Shown: positions 45,326 to 57,554 of the stretch, in pieces
How the letters are laid out: every line of letters begins with the position of its first letter
Numbering within the stretch: the first letter of the stretch is position 1
Assembly (NCBI GenBank): GCA_035578175.1
Contig: JAQMRL010000004.1
Location: 76,931,401 to 76,995,400, forward strand
Length of the DNA stretch: 64,000 bases
Direction: 5' to 3'
Source of the DNA: Catonia carolina
Lineage: Eukaryota > Arthropoda > Insecta > Hemiptera > Achilidae
Made by a program: the position numbers and the translations under genes
The notes under the pieces: model-generated
Told to the model about the DNA's origin: nothing
The model's database searches: none
The model's input: only the letters and a program-made list of their open reading frames with translations

Positions 45326-45372
45326 GATCACGCTTTATATTTTCCCAAAAAGACGCTGCTACCCTTCCGATT
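45176..45372 (-). CDS. Bre1: Bre1 exon with start codon (residues 1-50) and 5' UTR
   Basis: The ATG is at 45325-45323 and starts [20 protein letters not shown], a basic, serine-rich N-terminus. It continues into the conserved [10 protein letters not shown] and [15 protein letters not shown] two codons upstream would extend the frame, but the ATG matches the family. The exon ends at 45176 with donor GTTTGT, phase 0. Upstream, a polypyrimidine run followed by CAG ends at 45373. Transcription therefore probably enters this exon at 45372 from a non-coding exon further right, which I could not locate. 45326-45372 would be 5' UTR (inference). Confidence 0.9.
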
Positions 45373-45748
45373 CTGGAAAAAAAACACATTCACGTTACTA
45401 ACTTTTAAATTTCACATAAATTTTTAACACAGTGATTAAGCATGACATCTGTACGTTGAAACTTTAAAAAAAGCTGAATTATAAGAAAAAAACATTAGTT
45501 TTATATCGATGTGACATTGATATTGTGTTTTGCAGTTGTTTCTTAACATAAATCAGACTATTCATATTATTTTTGTGACCCTTCAAAGAACATTTAGATC
45601 AGGTTGAAATTTTATGGTTCTTACAGATTCAATCAATTAATACGTACTAGCATAGAGGACCAATGTAAATAAATTTGCACAGTGTTTTTGGGTTTTTAAC
45701 TCCAATCATTAAATAAATTAATTAAATATAAATTTATAAATAAATAAA

Positions 45749-46073
45749 TAGTTCTGTTTCTTATCATATGGTCAGCCAATTAAATGACTGAATCATTTAA
45801 GAACAGAAGAGGTAGAGGTGTAAAAGACACTAATCAGAGTTATCTCGTCTGAAAGTAATGGATTTCATTATACAGCCAGACCCTGTGGTGAATGAAGTGA
45901 AGGTGTCATTTGCAGAGTGGAAAATATATGCTTTACAGAGGGCCCGGTATGCTGATAAGTGTACTTTTCCACTCAGTGAGGAAGGCAATGGTAAACCACC
46001 TCACTCTTCGATTTACTTAGTAAAACCTCTACAGGTTCAAACCAGCCTTTTGACTGATGACCTAAACAACAAC
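45749..46073 (+). mobile_element. family B SINE-like repeat, 5'-truncated
   Basis: It begins at GTTCTGTTTCTTATC, about 75 bp into the family, and ends GACCTAAACAACAAC. TAAATAAAT-like flanks may be its duplication. It keeps a 74-codon frame (45858-46082). Confidence 0.8.
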
Positions 46074-46079
46074 ATTAAA

Positions 46080-46505
46080 TAAATGATTAAAGTTAACACA
46101 AACTTAACCCATTTTTAGAAGAACGGTGAGTAACGACTAAAGCACAGGAGTACGATAGTTTTTTGTTCTGAAAAGAATGGTTTTAAACTGAAATTTTAAA
46201 TAAAAGAACGTTAACACAGTGTCTACCGACTGAGTGTGTTTTGCGACGAGAAGAGAGAGGTGCACTTATCCTGCATCCTTATGGAAAAAGACTATGCTGG
46301 GAGTAAATGTGGGAGAACCCCATTACATTATGTTGTAAACGAAACTTAATCTTTTCATTTTGTAAAATAAAGCTCATATTAGCATGAATTTCAAGTTTAG
46401 AACTTTTGAGCAAATCAGGAAAGAATCTCTTTAAAACCTTGTAAAAATTATAATTAACAGTTTCGTAGAGCTCTGTATTTAGGTGTTAATAGAATTGTCA
46501 TTTAA
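46080..46505. other. upstream region with a repeat fragment
   Basis: 46370-46490 is an inverted relative of 27791-27930. Otherwise featureless. Confidence 0.45.
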
Positions 46506-46978
46506 AAAATCTAGTGTGAAAAACTCATGCGACTTTCTCTTGCCGATTCAAATAATGACCAATATAAACCTAATATTAGTGATAAAACATTATATTCGGT
46601 TCATCGTAAAAAAGATATATTGAGTAAACAATTAGCAGTTACCGAATCAGCAGCTGAAGTAGTGACTCAGTAAAAATGAAACATTTTTAATGAAAACATC
46701 ACAATCATAACTAGTATGCGCTTATAACCAAACAAACAATTAAACGATAAATAGAAATTTAAAAAAAAAAAACAAAAATACTACAACACTAAATTCCTTA
46801 TTGAAAATAAATTATAATGCATGTAAGAACGAAGCGAGGCAGTATAATGTCAAAAGCGAACTGGGAGCATATAACGATGACACATTCATTGTCAAAAATG
46901 TTTCTATTTCATATAATGAATTAATATAATAATTTCACTAACCTTCTTTTTAAACTACGTCACCTTTATTTTATTCCT

Positions 46979-47026
46979 ACTTACACGTGTTTCGGTGGAT
47001 CCACCATCATCAGAGTAAATAAAAAA
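46979..47026 (-). ncRNA. hammerhead ribozyme-like motif, left arm
   Basis: Mirror of 47130-47178; the core CTGATGA reads on the minus strand from 47013. Confidence 0.5.
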
Positions 47027-47129
47027 TTGAAACTAAAAATTTTTTTCATTTATTTAAAATTTACAGAAGATTATACATCTTCAGTCACTTGTATAAAACT
47101 TTTAGTTTTATACAAGTTTTTAGTTTCAA

Positions 47130-47178
47130 TTTTTTATTTACTCTGATGATGGTGGATCCACCGAAACACGTGTAAGTA
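47130..47178 (+). ncRNA. hammerhead ribozyme-like motif (type I, minimal), right arm
   Basis: Core CTGATGA (47143-47149); stem II GGTG/CACC with loop GATC; GAAA; then stem III of two pairs (AC/GT) with tetraloop ACGT and the cleavage triplet GTA. Stem I pairs TTTACT before the core with AGTAGG after the cleavage site (four Watson-Crick, two GU). Short stem III is the form seen in Penelope-like elements and retrozymes. A U/C mismatch at the first stem II pair weakens it. Activity is unproven. Confidence 0.55.
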
Positions 47179-47889
47179 GGAATAAAATAAAGGTGACGCA
47201 GTTTAAAAAGAAGGTTAGTGAAATTATTATATTAATTCATTATATGAAATAGAAATATTTCAAACTGCAGGATGCATTATAAAGATTTATTTTTGTCAAA
47301 AATGTGGAGAGAGATTTTATGGGTTTGGATTAGTCATCGTCAAATTCAATTGTGAAATAACGAGTGACTAAACTAATATTAGATGACCATTAAAATAAAA
47401 ATGTTTACTTCTAAAGTTCTCTTGTTTCATCATATAGATCAGAGGTAAAACATATAACTTGTAACCACATTTATTTATGAAAAAGAATGGAAATAAAGTA
47501 TAGGCCTACCATTTTTATAAATTTATTGATCAATACTTAAATCAGTCATGATATGATGTAGGCCTAACAGTTTCATTTATAAAAACACTTTTAAAAGTAT
47601 TTTGTATTTAAATACTTGAAAGTATTTTGTTGTTACTTTTTAATCAGCGTGTACACATTTTTAAATAATGCGCATGATCAGTGACGTCATTATTTGTTTA
47701 CCCGAAATATCTCTTCTTTTTGTTTTTTTTGTCGGTTGTGGCTGTGATCAGTTACTCGTTGACCGACCTCATGCCAATAACTTTGCTCATTTGTTTATAT
47801 TCACTTCCGAATGACTGTTAAACAGAGAGTAATTCATTAATCACATTTATTTTTTACGTTTTCAACCACAACATTTCTGGTTTATTGCC

Positions 47890-48090
47890 AGAACACAACC
47901 GTCGTGACTATCGTCTCCCAGTCAGAGAGAGATACCACGCGAGTAGTCGATATTGATCCGCTCTCTCACCAGAGCACCCGGACGCCACCGCGCGCCAAAC
48001 GCGTCAGCTGTCAAATAATCAAGCTGTTACGAACAGCAAAGTTAAACAACAATCGATACACCCCCCAATCACCCGAAAAAGCCAACTGAG
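47890..48090. other. CpG-rich patch inside the inverted-repeat element
   Basis: GTCGTGACTATCG.., CACGCGAGTAGTCG and GCCACCGCGCGCCAAACGCG stand out in AT-rich flanks. On the minus strand GCTCTG|GTGAGAG at 47970 looks like a splice donor. It could be a captured promoter/first exon or part of the element; neither is shown. Confidence 0.35.
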
Positions 48091-49034
48091 TTACATCTCT
48101 AATTGCCTCAGGCAAAATGGTGAATATATCATCCCAGAGTTTACCCGATTCATCGTAATATAGAGATGTAATACATCTCTTTTACAATGAACCAAGTATA
48201 GAAATAAACAAAAAAACTAACCTCAAAAAACATAACCTAATTTTAATCACAAGTGAAAGACGCAAAATGAAAATCAACCTCAGTTAGGCTTAAAAATACG
48301 GAAAATCACTCTTTCACACTAAACTAGGCTCTGTAGAGAAAAACGCTTTAAATAAAAATTGTAGATCATTTATTTTTCCGATAAATTTGATTTATACACT
48401 TTTGTTGTAAAATGCATACTAAAGCTGAAATTTTAAAAAATCAATTTTTTATAAATTTTTGTAAAGAAAAAACAGAAAATCGCTAATTACTGCTAAACTA
48501 AGTGATATACAAAAAAATGTTTGAAATAAAAGTTGGAGGATTTTAAATTCTCTACAACTTTAATTGTATACATTTTGCGCTAAGATCCATATTAAGGCTG
48601 CAATCTTAAAAAAATACTTTTTTACGAAAAAACAGCCTCCCAAAAATTTCAGTGGATACGGCACCTACCTTATATTGGAGAGCATCAAAAATTTAAAAAA
48701 ACGATTTTTAAAAAACTGTAGAGTCGTTTTAAAAGTGAAAAATGACACGAAAAAACTACCACTTCCAGACAGATCAGTTGACAGATTTTGATGAAAATGT
48801 CTGGTCCTGTAGTAGTATCTAACTTAAGTTTCAAGATTAAAGTTCGTATGATGTTCCGTTCTTGAGATATTCTGTTCACGCACACGCATACACACACAAA
48901 CCAGTCGCTAAAAACATGATTTTTGGGTTTAGGGGGTCTGAAAACATGGAGCCTTCGGTAAAAACTAGATTTCAAAAAATCTACATGAAAACAATACTTT
49001 CCTGCCTATTTATTCATAATAGGCAAGAGAAAGT

Positions 49035-52000
49035 AAAAATTGTATCACATCTAACTTAAAAAAAAAACAAGCTAATAATTAAACAAGATTTACTACATTC
49101 ATAGATTCTCCGTTTAATTTAAAACACTATGTATACTTACATTTGAACATGAACATAACCTTGAAAAATGTAAATTTTTAAAAAATTAACAACATAAACT
49201 ATTTCGTGCAAAACAATTTGGTAATTAAAATCAAACAACAAGTTTTCTTGCATAATTAATAACCAAATATTAACAACAACAGATTTAAAGTTTACAGCAT
49301 ACTTTTTATTACGACAATATTTCATTATACAGTACTGATAGTTTTTAAGTCAAACAACATGTGGAATTACAAAAATGTTTTTCTTTAAAATTAACCGTGA
49401 AGACTAGAGAGCCTTTAATTATTTACATTGTTTACAAACATGTATTTCCAACAGATATAAAAATAGAGAATTACATTTATATATTTCTTTTTTTAAATTT
49501 AATAGTTAAAATAAATTTTAAAATTGTTTTAAAACCTTTTATTACTTTATATCTTTAAATAAAAAATTTATAATTATAAAAAAAATTAATAAAATCTAGA
49601 AGGCAGTGAAGTTTTCATTAATTTTATGTATTGTTGTCTAAAACTTCATAAGTTATTTTTCAATTCTGTTACAGACTAATTTATTAATGTAGTGAATTTT
49701 TTCTTCTAAAACGCGTGCATTCTTAGTAGTTATATTCAGGAAACTAGTAAAGGCAAATTTACATTATTATGTTTAATAAAAAACTAAAAAATCTAAGTAC
49801 AGAACATCAGAAGAGAATTGTAAATCTACAATCTATAACGTAACACAGACAGGTGGCCATATTATGGTATGAAATTTCCCTTCTTGTTAAACAAATAATA
49901 AGATGATAGACATCTCGAAGAATGTGGGAATACATAAATGAAGACATCCTGGAATGTGAAGCTTTTCAGCGAAAACTACAAAAGTACCAAGGTTTTAAAG
50001 AAACCCAAGGCTAAGAAACTGAAAGACCTGGACAGTAGAAGAAAAAACAACATAAGAGCAATGCACGCAGGTGTACTGGACACAGATCAAAGCCCGTGGA
50101 AGATACAGTTGAAATAACGTGGTCCTTAATTGACCAAATAAAAAAAAATTGATATATATTCAAACTATAGTGTTCTGTTCCAGTAACACATTGACGTTGC
50201 ATTTTCAAAGTTTATTTAATTCAAACTAAATGTAAAAAGGATGCTAAAATATTAAAACTACATGAAAATTGATCAATAACTTAGTAAGTACTTAATAAAA
50301 AAACAATCTCTGTTTAAAAGTTAATTAGTTTTTTTTTTAATTCACCTTGTTGCACATAAACAGCCTATCTTAAAAATAAACTTTTATAAAAGAACTAATT
50401 AAAAGAATAAGTCTTATTTTATTACTAAATAATTTAAACCTCAAATAATAACAAGGTATAAAAATTTCAAACCTGTAGGCCTAAGTTTTTTACACAACTC
50501 CTCCAGCAAAGTTATTACTAATATATTTTTTTATGATTAATAAAATCCAAAATAAAAAAGTTTTCCATTTATAATTTAACCTTGAAAATTGCAATTTAAG
50601 AAGTTGTAAAAAACGTTATTAGGCAGCTTTGATAGGTTGCCTTATAACATAATATAAAAATTGTACTAATTTTCCTCTACAAAACTCTTTCTTATGGTAC
50701 AAATTTTAAAGGTGTAGTAATTTCTGACAAAAACAAATTCCCTAAAGCTGAGAATACTGGTAATTAACAAACTGTTCCCATAGGCCTACTGAAGCATTTA
50801 AAAGCAGAAAATTATGTAACATATTACTTATAAATAGTTTAGGCAGTAAAATATTAACTTTTATAAATATTTCTAATCTTTATTGTCAGAGAGCGATTAG
50901 TTTTAGCAAAAATGACAGAAAGTAACAGGTAAGGTTGGAAATAATTCACCAAAAGACTAGTACAATATAACAATAGTTTGCCTATAAATTACTGTTAATA
51001 AACAAACGCTTTTTAATTATAAATGTTCAAAATTGTATATATTTTTATTTTTTATAAAAACAATATTCAAATAGGCCCGAACAATGTCCCGCCACCATAT
51101 TTTCCATTAGACCAAACAGTATAATCATAAAAGCTAATAAACGATATAACGTGGTTATTTATAACTAAAATATTATTTATATCGCGTAATATATTAAATT
51201 AATAAATAATAGAAAGACTTTAAAACGTTTAATATATTGGTTGGCTTTCAAAGCAATAACATTACGCCGAGATGAACAAAACGAGCTTGGTCGATTTGGC
51301 AATTATACTCGGTAGTCATTACATCGAATACACAAATATAAACACGGTAAAAACTAATAAGAAACGAAATATTTAAAATTATGAATAATTTAAAATACTG
51401 CTTTCGAATTTCCTAATATATCACTGTAGTATCAGCAGAAAAAGCTTTCAAAATAAGCTTGTTTATTGTGCCATAAAATGGCATACTTGTAACACCAATA
51501 AAGCAAAATACCTAGGCCCAATACTTACATAATTATAAAAAAATGTGTAGTTTATTACCAGAGAATTTTATCCTTCAGCATAAATTTATAGTTTCTGATA
51601 ATTCCAACGCCGGAATATTAATTAAATTAGACATATTGCCTAAATTTTGCCTATAAATAACATCCACACAAACGAGTAAACCAAATTATGTCAGGCTGTC
51701 CATCAGGTTGAATAGATAAATTCCCTCCATATGTTTTTTAATGATTTTAATTTTTAAGCCGATTTATAAAAATAATTTTATTGACTGATGAAAATGATTT
51801 GTTTGAAAAACAAATATTTTAAAATTTGTTTATTCATATGATAATTATAATATAATGTTTATTATTTAGAAAATGTTATTTTTATTTTTCATTCCCGCGA
51901 CTAGTGATTAAAATAGCATTGTGATTATAATCGTAAACAGCAGAAATATTTTAAAACACAAAGGAATTATTATCTAAGTAATATTAGTATTATGATATAA

Positions 52001-53100
52001 ACTTATTAAGAAATTGTTTGATATGTTTTTAAATAACATATATTTGGTTTAAAATGAAAACGATATAGTTCGTTACGTTTTCTTTCATAACCTCAATATA
52101 AACATAAGCAATATTGGCGCGCTACACTACCGGGTATTGGCGCACATTATAAATTCTTGATTATTTGAAAGAAATATTTTACTAATTATCAAAAATGAAC
52201 TGTTAACTTAATATTTATAAAACATACTCTTACGAACTAGTATAAATATCGTTTACACTGATTTTTTGTCATAACATATTCCGATTTTTATTTTGTTATT
52301 GTCTTAAATTTTCCAATCTGGGTACAATCACTATCTTGAGGGTTTTGGTAAATTGTTTTGAATAGCTGGCTAGTTTCAGGATATTATTTACAATTCTATT
52401 TGTCATGAAACGGATTTTTTTCAAATAGTTATTTAACATTAGCAAAAGCCAGTATGGTAATGTACAGGTTTTTTTTGGGTTTCAACACATCCCTTGTTCC
52501 AAGAAAATAATATTTTAAAACTTTTATAAGAATATCAATTAAGTACTTTCTTGTGTACTACAAATAGGCTTATTTGTTTATAAAACACATGCCTATAGTG
52601 TATGATAAATCATTTAATGATATGATAATTTATCAAGTTATATTAAGTATCTAATTTATATTTAAGGTATTTGTAAACATTAGACTAAAACTGTAATAAT
52701 TATACCCTATTCCCAAAAGAGGGTTACTCAATAAATAAAGGATGCCCGTTTTATTTACAAACATTGAACATAAAGCACAGTTGTTAAAATTTTAAGTCAA
52801 CAAATCAAAAGAACAAACTGGTCAACCAAATTTCATACAATAAATTTAATGGAAAACTATACCTGAAATTTGTTATAAAATAAAATTTGATCAATTTTTA
52901 TACTATAGCCTACCCACAAAATTTTCACATTACCAAATAAAGAAATCTCCAGATAAAATACGTTTATAAAACGGTTACATTGATGTAAACAAGGAACTAG
53001 GTTGGACAAAAATTGATAGCAGAGCCATAAATCATGTTGCAAAAGAGATTTCATTAATAAATTTGGCAAATTAAGTAAAAATTGTAATTTATATTTATAG
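49035..53100. other. AT-rich region upstream of Bre1, no recognisable feature
   Basis: I see no transposon ends, no convincing coding frame and no tRNA. A few copies of the phrase TAGGCCTA occur. The Bre1 promoter and first non-coding exon may lie here or beyond; I could not place them. Confidence 0.45.
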
Positions 53101-53109
53101 AACTATTTG

Positions 53110-53501
53110 CTGCCCATGACAGACAGTTGGAGTGTCAAATTATTTACACTCAATCTGTTCGTTGCAGGGTTAAAATAAATCGTTCTGTTTCTTATCAAAT
53201 GGTCAGCCAATTAAATGACTGAATCATTTAAGAACAGAAGAGGTAGAGGTGTAAGAGACACTAATCAGTTATCTCCTCTGAAAGTAATGAATTTCATTAT
53301 ACAGCCAGACTCTGTGGTGAATGAAGTGAAGGTGGCATTTGCAGAGTGGAAAATATGTGCTTTTCAGAGGGCTCGGCACGCTGATAAGCGTACTTTTCCA
53401 CTCAGTGAGGAAGGCAATGGTAAACCACTTCACTCCTCGTGTTACTTAGTAAAACCTCTACAGGTTCAAACCAGCCTTTCGGCTGATGACCTAAACAACA
53501 C
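53110..53501 (+). mobile_element. family B SINE-like repeat, full-length copy
   Basis: Exact 9-bp duplication AACTATTTG at 53101-53109 and 53502-53510; ends AAACAACAC. The recurrent frame is open (53287-53511). Confidence 0.88.
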
Positions 53502-53797
53502 AACTATTTGAGGAAACTGATATTTCCTTGTTTTGGACCATAAGTAAAGCACCTTTGATTTTTTAGCTCTATCGTTAACACATTGAATGCAATGTGGTTG
53601 TTTTAATAAGTTGAACTGTGGTGGATGTTTTTGCACAAATTACAAGACTGGTCAGGTGTCATCTGTCGCCTTGAACAAATCAAAACTATTTCGTGAATTT
53701 TTATTAATTATCTAATTCATTTTTAAATTGAATTAAGATTGAAATGTATTTTTAACTAATAAATTACCAATCTTTTATAAGTCCTTGGTCTCTGGTC

Positions 53798-53990
53798 GAC
53801 ATAGTAGTTAGCACAACTGGTTTTAATGCCAGGGTCCTGGGTTCGATTCCCAGTATCAGGTCTGGTATTTTTTCATTGCTGAACTTTATGTATCATCCTT
53901 ATCACAGACTGCACGAGCACTAATTTCAAAACAGTCTGAAATTAATTCTTCAGAAGCACTGTTATAGCAAAATGAAACACTGTCCAACTA
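53798..53990 (+). mobile_element. tRNA-derived SINE (family 2)
   Basis: Box A region TAGTAGTTAGCACAACTGG, perfect box B GGTTCGATTCC (53840-53850), then CAGTATCAGGTCTGGTATTTTTTC. It lacks a mature tRNA acceptor stem. The 3' boundary is uncertain. Confidence 0.75.
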
Positions 53991-54148
53991 CTGAAACAAT
54001 AACTTGTGTAGAAATAACAAAAGAACCTTAACGCTTTACAGATGTGATCCATCCCTTTTCATCCCATTTCATCACTATCAAATTGATCATTCTCGCTACA
54101 GAAGAAATAAAACTGATACATACAGATTGAATGACTTTCCATAAAGTA

Positions 54149-55483
54149 CGAGGGCCATCCGGAAAGTAGTACCCGTTTGTGAAATAAAGACACAGAAGTA
54201 AATATTAACAAATGTAAACATTTTTATTGAAAAGAGCATACCTTAAACTACTTCTCCACATAATCTCCAAGCAAATTTAAGCATTTGTCATAACGTGTGA
54301 CGAGTTTTTGTATTCCAGCATCATATTCCTCCCGCCGCCAGCCGATCGAAATATGTAGTCACACCTTCTTTAAGTTCTTCATCGCTGTCAAATCTTTTTC
54401 CCGCCAAAAACTCTTTAAGTTTTGTAAAGAGATGAAAATCTGAAGGGGCCAAGTCAGGGCTATACGGTGGATGGTCGAAAATTTCCCAGTTGAATTGCTG
54501 CAGAAGTTGTTGTGTTATCCCCGCTGCATGAGGCCTGGCATTGTCATGGAGGAGAATGACGCCATCAGACAATAGACCTCTCCGTCGATTTTGTATTGCC
54601 CGCCGTAATTTCTTTAATGTTTCACAATACGCATTAGCGTTAATAGTGTCTCCACGGGCCATAAAATCAATAAACAGTATACCACGTCGATCCCAGAAAA
54701 TGGTTGCCATAAGTTTCCTGGTGGACAGAACAGTCTTGAATTTTTTTGGTTTCTTTGGTGAATGAGGATGATGCCACTCCATTGACTGTCGTTTACTCTC
54801 AGGTGAAGCATAACAAACCCACGTTTCATCACCAGTAACTATGCGATTCAAGAACGCGTCTGCTTCATCAGAATAACGTTCCAAAAATGTTAATGCAGCA
54901 GCCGTACGCTTGGTTTTGTGCTCATCTGTAAGCATGCGAGGGACCCACCTTGCGCAAATTTTTGAATAATGCAGATGGTCTTTGACAATTTCATGAAGAA
55001 TTGTGCGAGAAACATTAGGGAAATGTTCACAGATGTCATCAATTGTAACGCGCCGATCGTGCCTCACGAATTCGTCTACTGACCTCAGCAGTTGATCTGT
55101 AATGACAGATGGTCTCCCTGAACGCTCATCGTCGTGTGTGTTCCCCCTCCCCAAGTTAAAATTACGACACCAGCGCCGAACAGATGACTCATCCATCACA
55201 TCGTCTCCATACACTTCCTTTAATTGGCGATGAATATCACAAGGTCGAACGTTTCTTGCATTGAGAAATTTTATTACAGCCCTCACTTCACAACTGGCGG
55301 CGTTCTCAATTTTTTTAAACATTATGAACGGTCACAGAAACAAGACAGGCAATGCTAGCGTCGCGGAACTTACAACAGAGAAGGCAGACAAGCCACTGAA
55401 GCGATCTGACCTTGACCGGCGGCTGCTCGCCTCGTCAGCGCCTCATGCGGCGGAAACGGGTACTACTTTCCGGATGGCCCTCG
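54149..55483 (-). mobile_element. mariner element, nearly intact, 1335 bp
   Basis: Inverted termini CGAGGGCCATCCGGAAAGTA with TA (54147-54148, 55484-55485). Copy 2 of the duplicated segment has the empty site (CATAAAGTACTTTA), confirming the borders and a recent insertion. Confidence 0.95.
54248..55322 (-). pseudogene. mariner transposase, one C-terminal frameshift
   Basis: ATG 55322 opens 333 codons (MFKKIENAASCEVRAVIKFL). The N-terminal helix-turn-helix, GRPSVITD hook, WVPRMLT linker, TGDETW (D1), [11 protein letters not shown] (D2) and [13 protein letters not shown] (D3, DD34D) are all present. A 1-nt shift after RLAAGG (about 54330) ends the frame at 54321. The usual C-terminus (..QKLVTRYDKCLNLLGDYVEK) continues in the next frame to 54248. 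Catalytic core intact; activity doubtful. Confidence 0.93.
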
Positions 55484-55485
55484 TA

Positions 55486-56519
55486 CTTTATTTCACTACT
55501 CAACTTGAATGTTTTTAACGTCGCTAATAGATGATAATTTACATCGTTCAGCGCCTGTGATTTAGTAGGCAGTTCGGTACTAAGACACGAAATATACCGA
55601 CTGAATCCGAACTGTTCACACAGCTACACGAGTTTATTTGGCGTTCGCTCTAACATATAAGGAAAATAACTATTTTTATTGTATAGTGCTTTTGAGTAAA
55701 CGAAGGGAGTAGATACTTTCGGTAAGAGTACAGCAGATCCTTGTTAACGGACTTAATAAGGTAGGCAAACAATCCATTGTCGTGAAAGTTCGTTATATCG
55801 AAATACAGCCAGGCAAAGCAGCAATTTTTGTTGTAGCTGTTAACTTTTACTACAGTCAAAATCGTAGCCAGTTTAAATGTTTTGTAACAAATACAAAATA
55901 ATCAATAAAGTTAATACATTAAGATAAATTTTACTTACCACAGTTAACAGGTTGAGCACTGTGAGATCCTCACGGGTCTGTCTGCACAGGCTGTGAGAAT
56001 CCATACTGGTCACTCAGACGCTATTGTGATTACTTCATGAGAACTTTTGTAGGCCTGCTGGGAATGCTTTGAAATTTTTGCAGGCCTATAAGGATAGTGT
56101 AAATTACATCTGTGCGCAGGCGCCATCTCCGAGTGGCAAAATTAGGAAGTACTACACAAAACCTAAAGTTACTAAAACCAAACAGTTTTCCAGTGATGTT
56201 TATTCGTAATGATATTTTCTTGTTTATTAGTTAGTGATTGTATGTGCTAATTAATGTTTGTAATAATATTGTAAATTATTTATAATACGGTTTATTTGTT
56301 TTTATTCTTGTTTATTTTTTAAAAACAATATTTTCAGATAGTGAAGTTATTTTATTGTGCTTGAAATTAGTAAGGTTAGTATCCAATTCACTTCTGTTTT
56401 GTGTTTTTTATTACAAAAACTTTAGTTTTATTATAAAAATATGAATTCCCAACCAGGCGTTCCAAGAATTTTTTCCCTAATAGGCCGTGAGGATCACCAT
56501 GTGTTCCTCACCATTTTTT
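55486..56519. other. part of the duplicated segment without known features
   Basis: It contains the unnamed repeat shared with 15610-15690 and a passage with direct GCAGGCCTATAAGG phrases. A short plus frame (56441-56623) starts MNSQPGVPRIFSL but runs into the Helentron-like element; unsupported. Confidence 0.4.
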
Positions 56520-57303
56520 ACTTTCTCTTGCCTATACGAATGTATAGGAAGGAAAGTATTGTTTTCATGTCGATTTTTCGAAATCGAGTTTTCACCAGAT
56601 CTACATGTTTTCAGACCACCTGAACCCAAAAAACATGTTTTTTAGCGACTGGTCTGTGTGTGTGTGAACAGAATATCTCAAGAATGAAACATCGTACGAA
56701 CTTGAAACTTAAAACTTAAGTTAGACACCACTACCTGACCCGACACAAACATTTTCATCAAAATCGGTTAACCGGAAGTAGTAGTTTATTCGTGAAATTT
56801 TTCACTTTTTTGAGATTTTCTCAAAAACTGGCCCTACAATTTTTTTTAAAAATCGCCTCATTTACTAAATCTTTTATTCTCTACAAGATAGGGTAGGTGT
56901 CATGTTTGCTGAAATTCTTGGTGAGGCTGTTTTCACGTAAAAAAATACTTTTTTTAAGATTACGGCTTTAATATGCATTTTAGCCCAAAAATGTATTAAT
57001 TAAAGTTGTAGAGAATTTAAAATTCTACAACTTTTATTTCAAACATTTTTTTGTATAACCTTAGTTTGACGGTAATTAGCAATTTTCTGTTTTTTTCTCA
57101 CGAAAACGTGTAAAAATCGATTTTTTAAAGATTTTGGCCTTAGTATGCATTTTACGACAAAAGTGTATATAGTCAAATTTATAGGAAATTAAAAGATTAT
57201 TATTTAGTTTTTTGTTTATTTCTAATGTTTTATTAATAATGTTAGGTTTATTGTTAATTATTTGCATTGGCAAGAGAAAGTTGTGTGAGTGTTTCACACC
57301 AGA
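56520..57303 (+). mobile_element. Helentron-like element in plus orientation, copy in segment 1
   Basis: ACTTTCTCTTGCC then hairpin CCTATACGAATGTATAGG at the 5' end, short (TG)n, and GGCAAGAGAAAGT, hairpin and CCAGA at the 3' end. Confidence 0.78.
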
Positions 57304-57554
57304 TTTTTACTAATAAATACTCAATATAAGATGTGTTATTGGTCATATTTTGCAATTTTTTCTTGCGGCCCCTGGTGAAAGTTTACTCATTATTATATGG
57401 GTTGTGTGGATGGCTTACTCTTATACATTGCTGTATTCAACCTGTTACAGTCTACAGCAGTAGGTGATGGAAAAACTCGTCTTAGCAACGGTAGTACATA
57501 ATTATTGAGATGTCACAAAACGAACAAAATAACCAAAAAATAGATTTAAAAAAA

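Larger units (their letters stand above)
46903..47261. repeat. fold-back: 139-bp near-perfect inverted repeat of family C
   Basis: The arms 46903-47041 and 47122-47261 differ at about one or two positions, around an ~80-bp spacer with a smaller hairpin (GTATAAAAC..GTTTTATAC). Each arm contains a hammerhead-like core. Confidence 0.92.
46593..48198. mobile_element. unclassified terminal-inverted-repeat element, 1606 bp
   Basis: The termini TATTCGGTTCATCGTAAAA and, inverted, TACTTGGTTCATTGTAAAA stay similar over about 30 bp, with TA on both sides. The right terminus is preceded by its own inverse (GATTCATCGTAATATAGAGA..), giving a local hairpin with AGAGATGTAATACATCTCT at its centre. It contains a fold-back (46903-47261) and a CpG-rich patch (47890-48090). 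No transposase. A TA target fits Tc1/mariner, but the ends do not look typical. Confidence 0.7.
46510..49034 (-). mobile_element. Helentron-like element split by a 1.6-kb insertion
   Basis: The end 46510-46592 and the body 48199-49034 rejoin to the family consensus (..AAAACATTA|GAAATAAAC..) if 46593-48198 and one TA are removed. It is an older, diverged copy. Confidence 0.8.

Noticed and set aside
47904..48089. 61-codon plus-strand frame in the CpG-rich patch
   Set aside because: Short, no motif, inside a transposon-like element. The donor-like site on the other strand is noted but not strong enough to call a Bre1 first exon.
53802..53870. tRNA gene suggested by GGTTCGATTCC
   Set aside because: No complete cloverleaf; the same head with the same tail recurs at 18345-18493 and 59808-60620, so it is a SINE.
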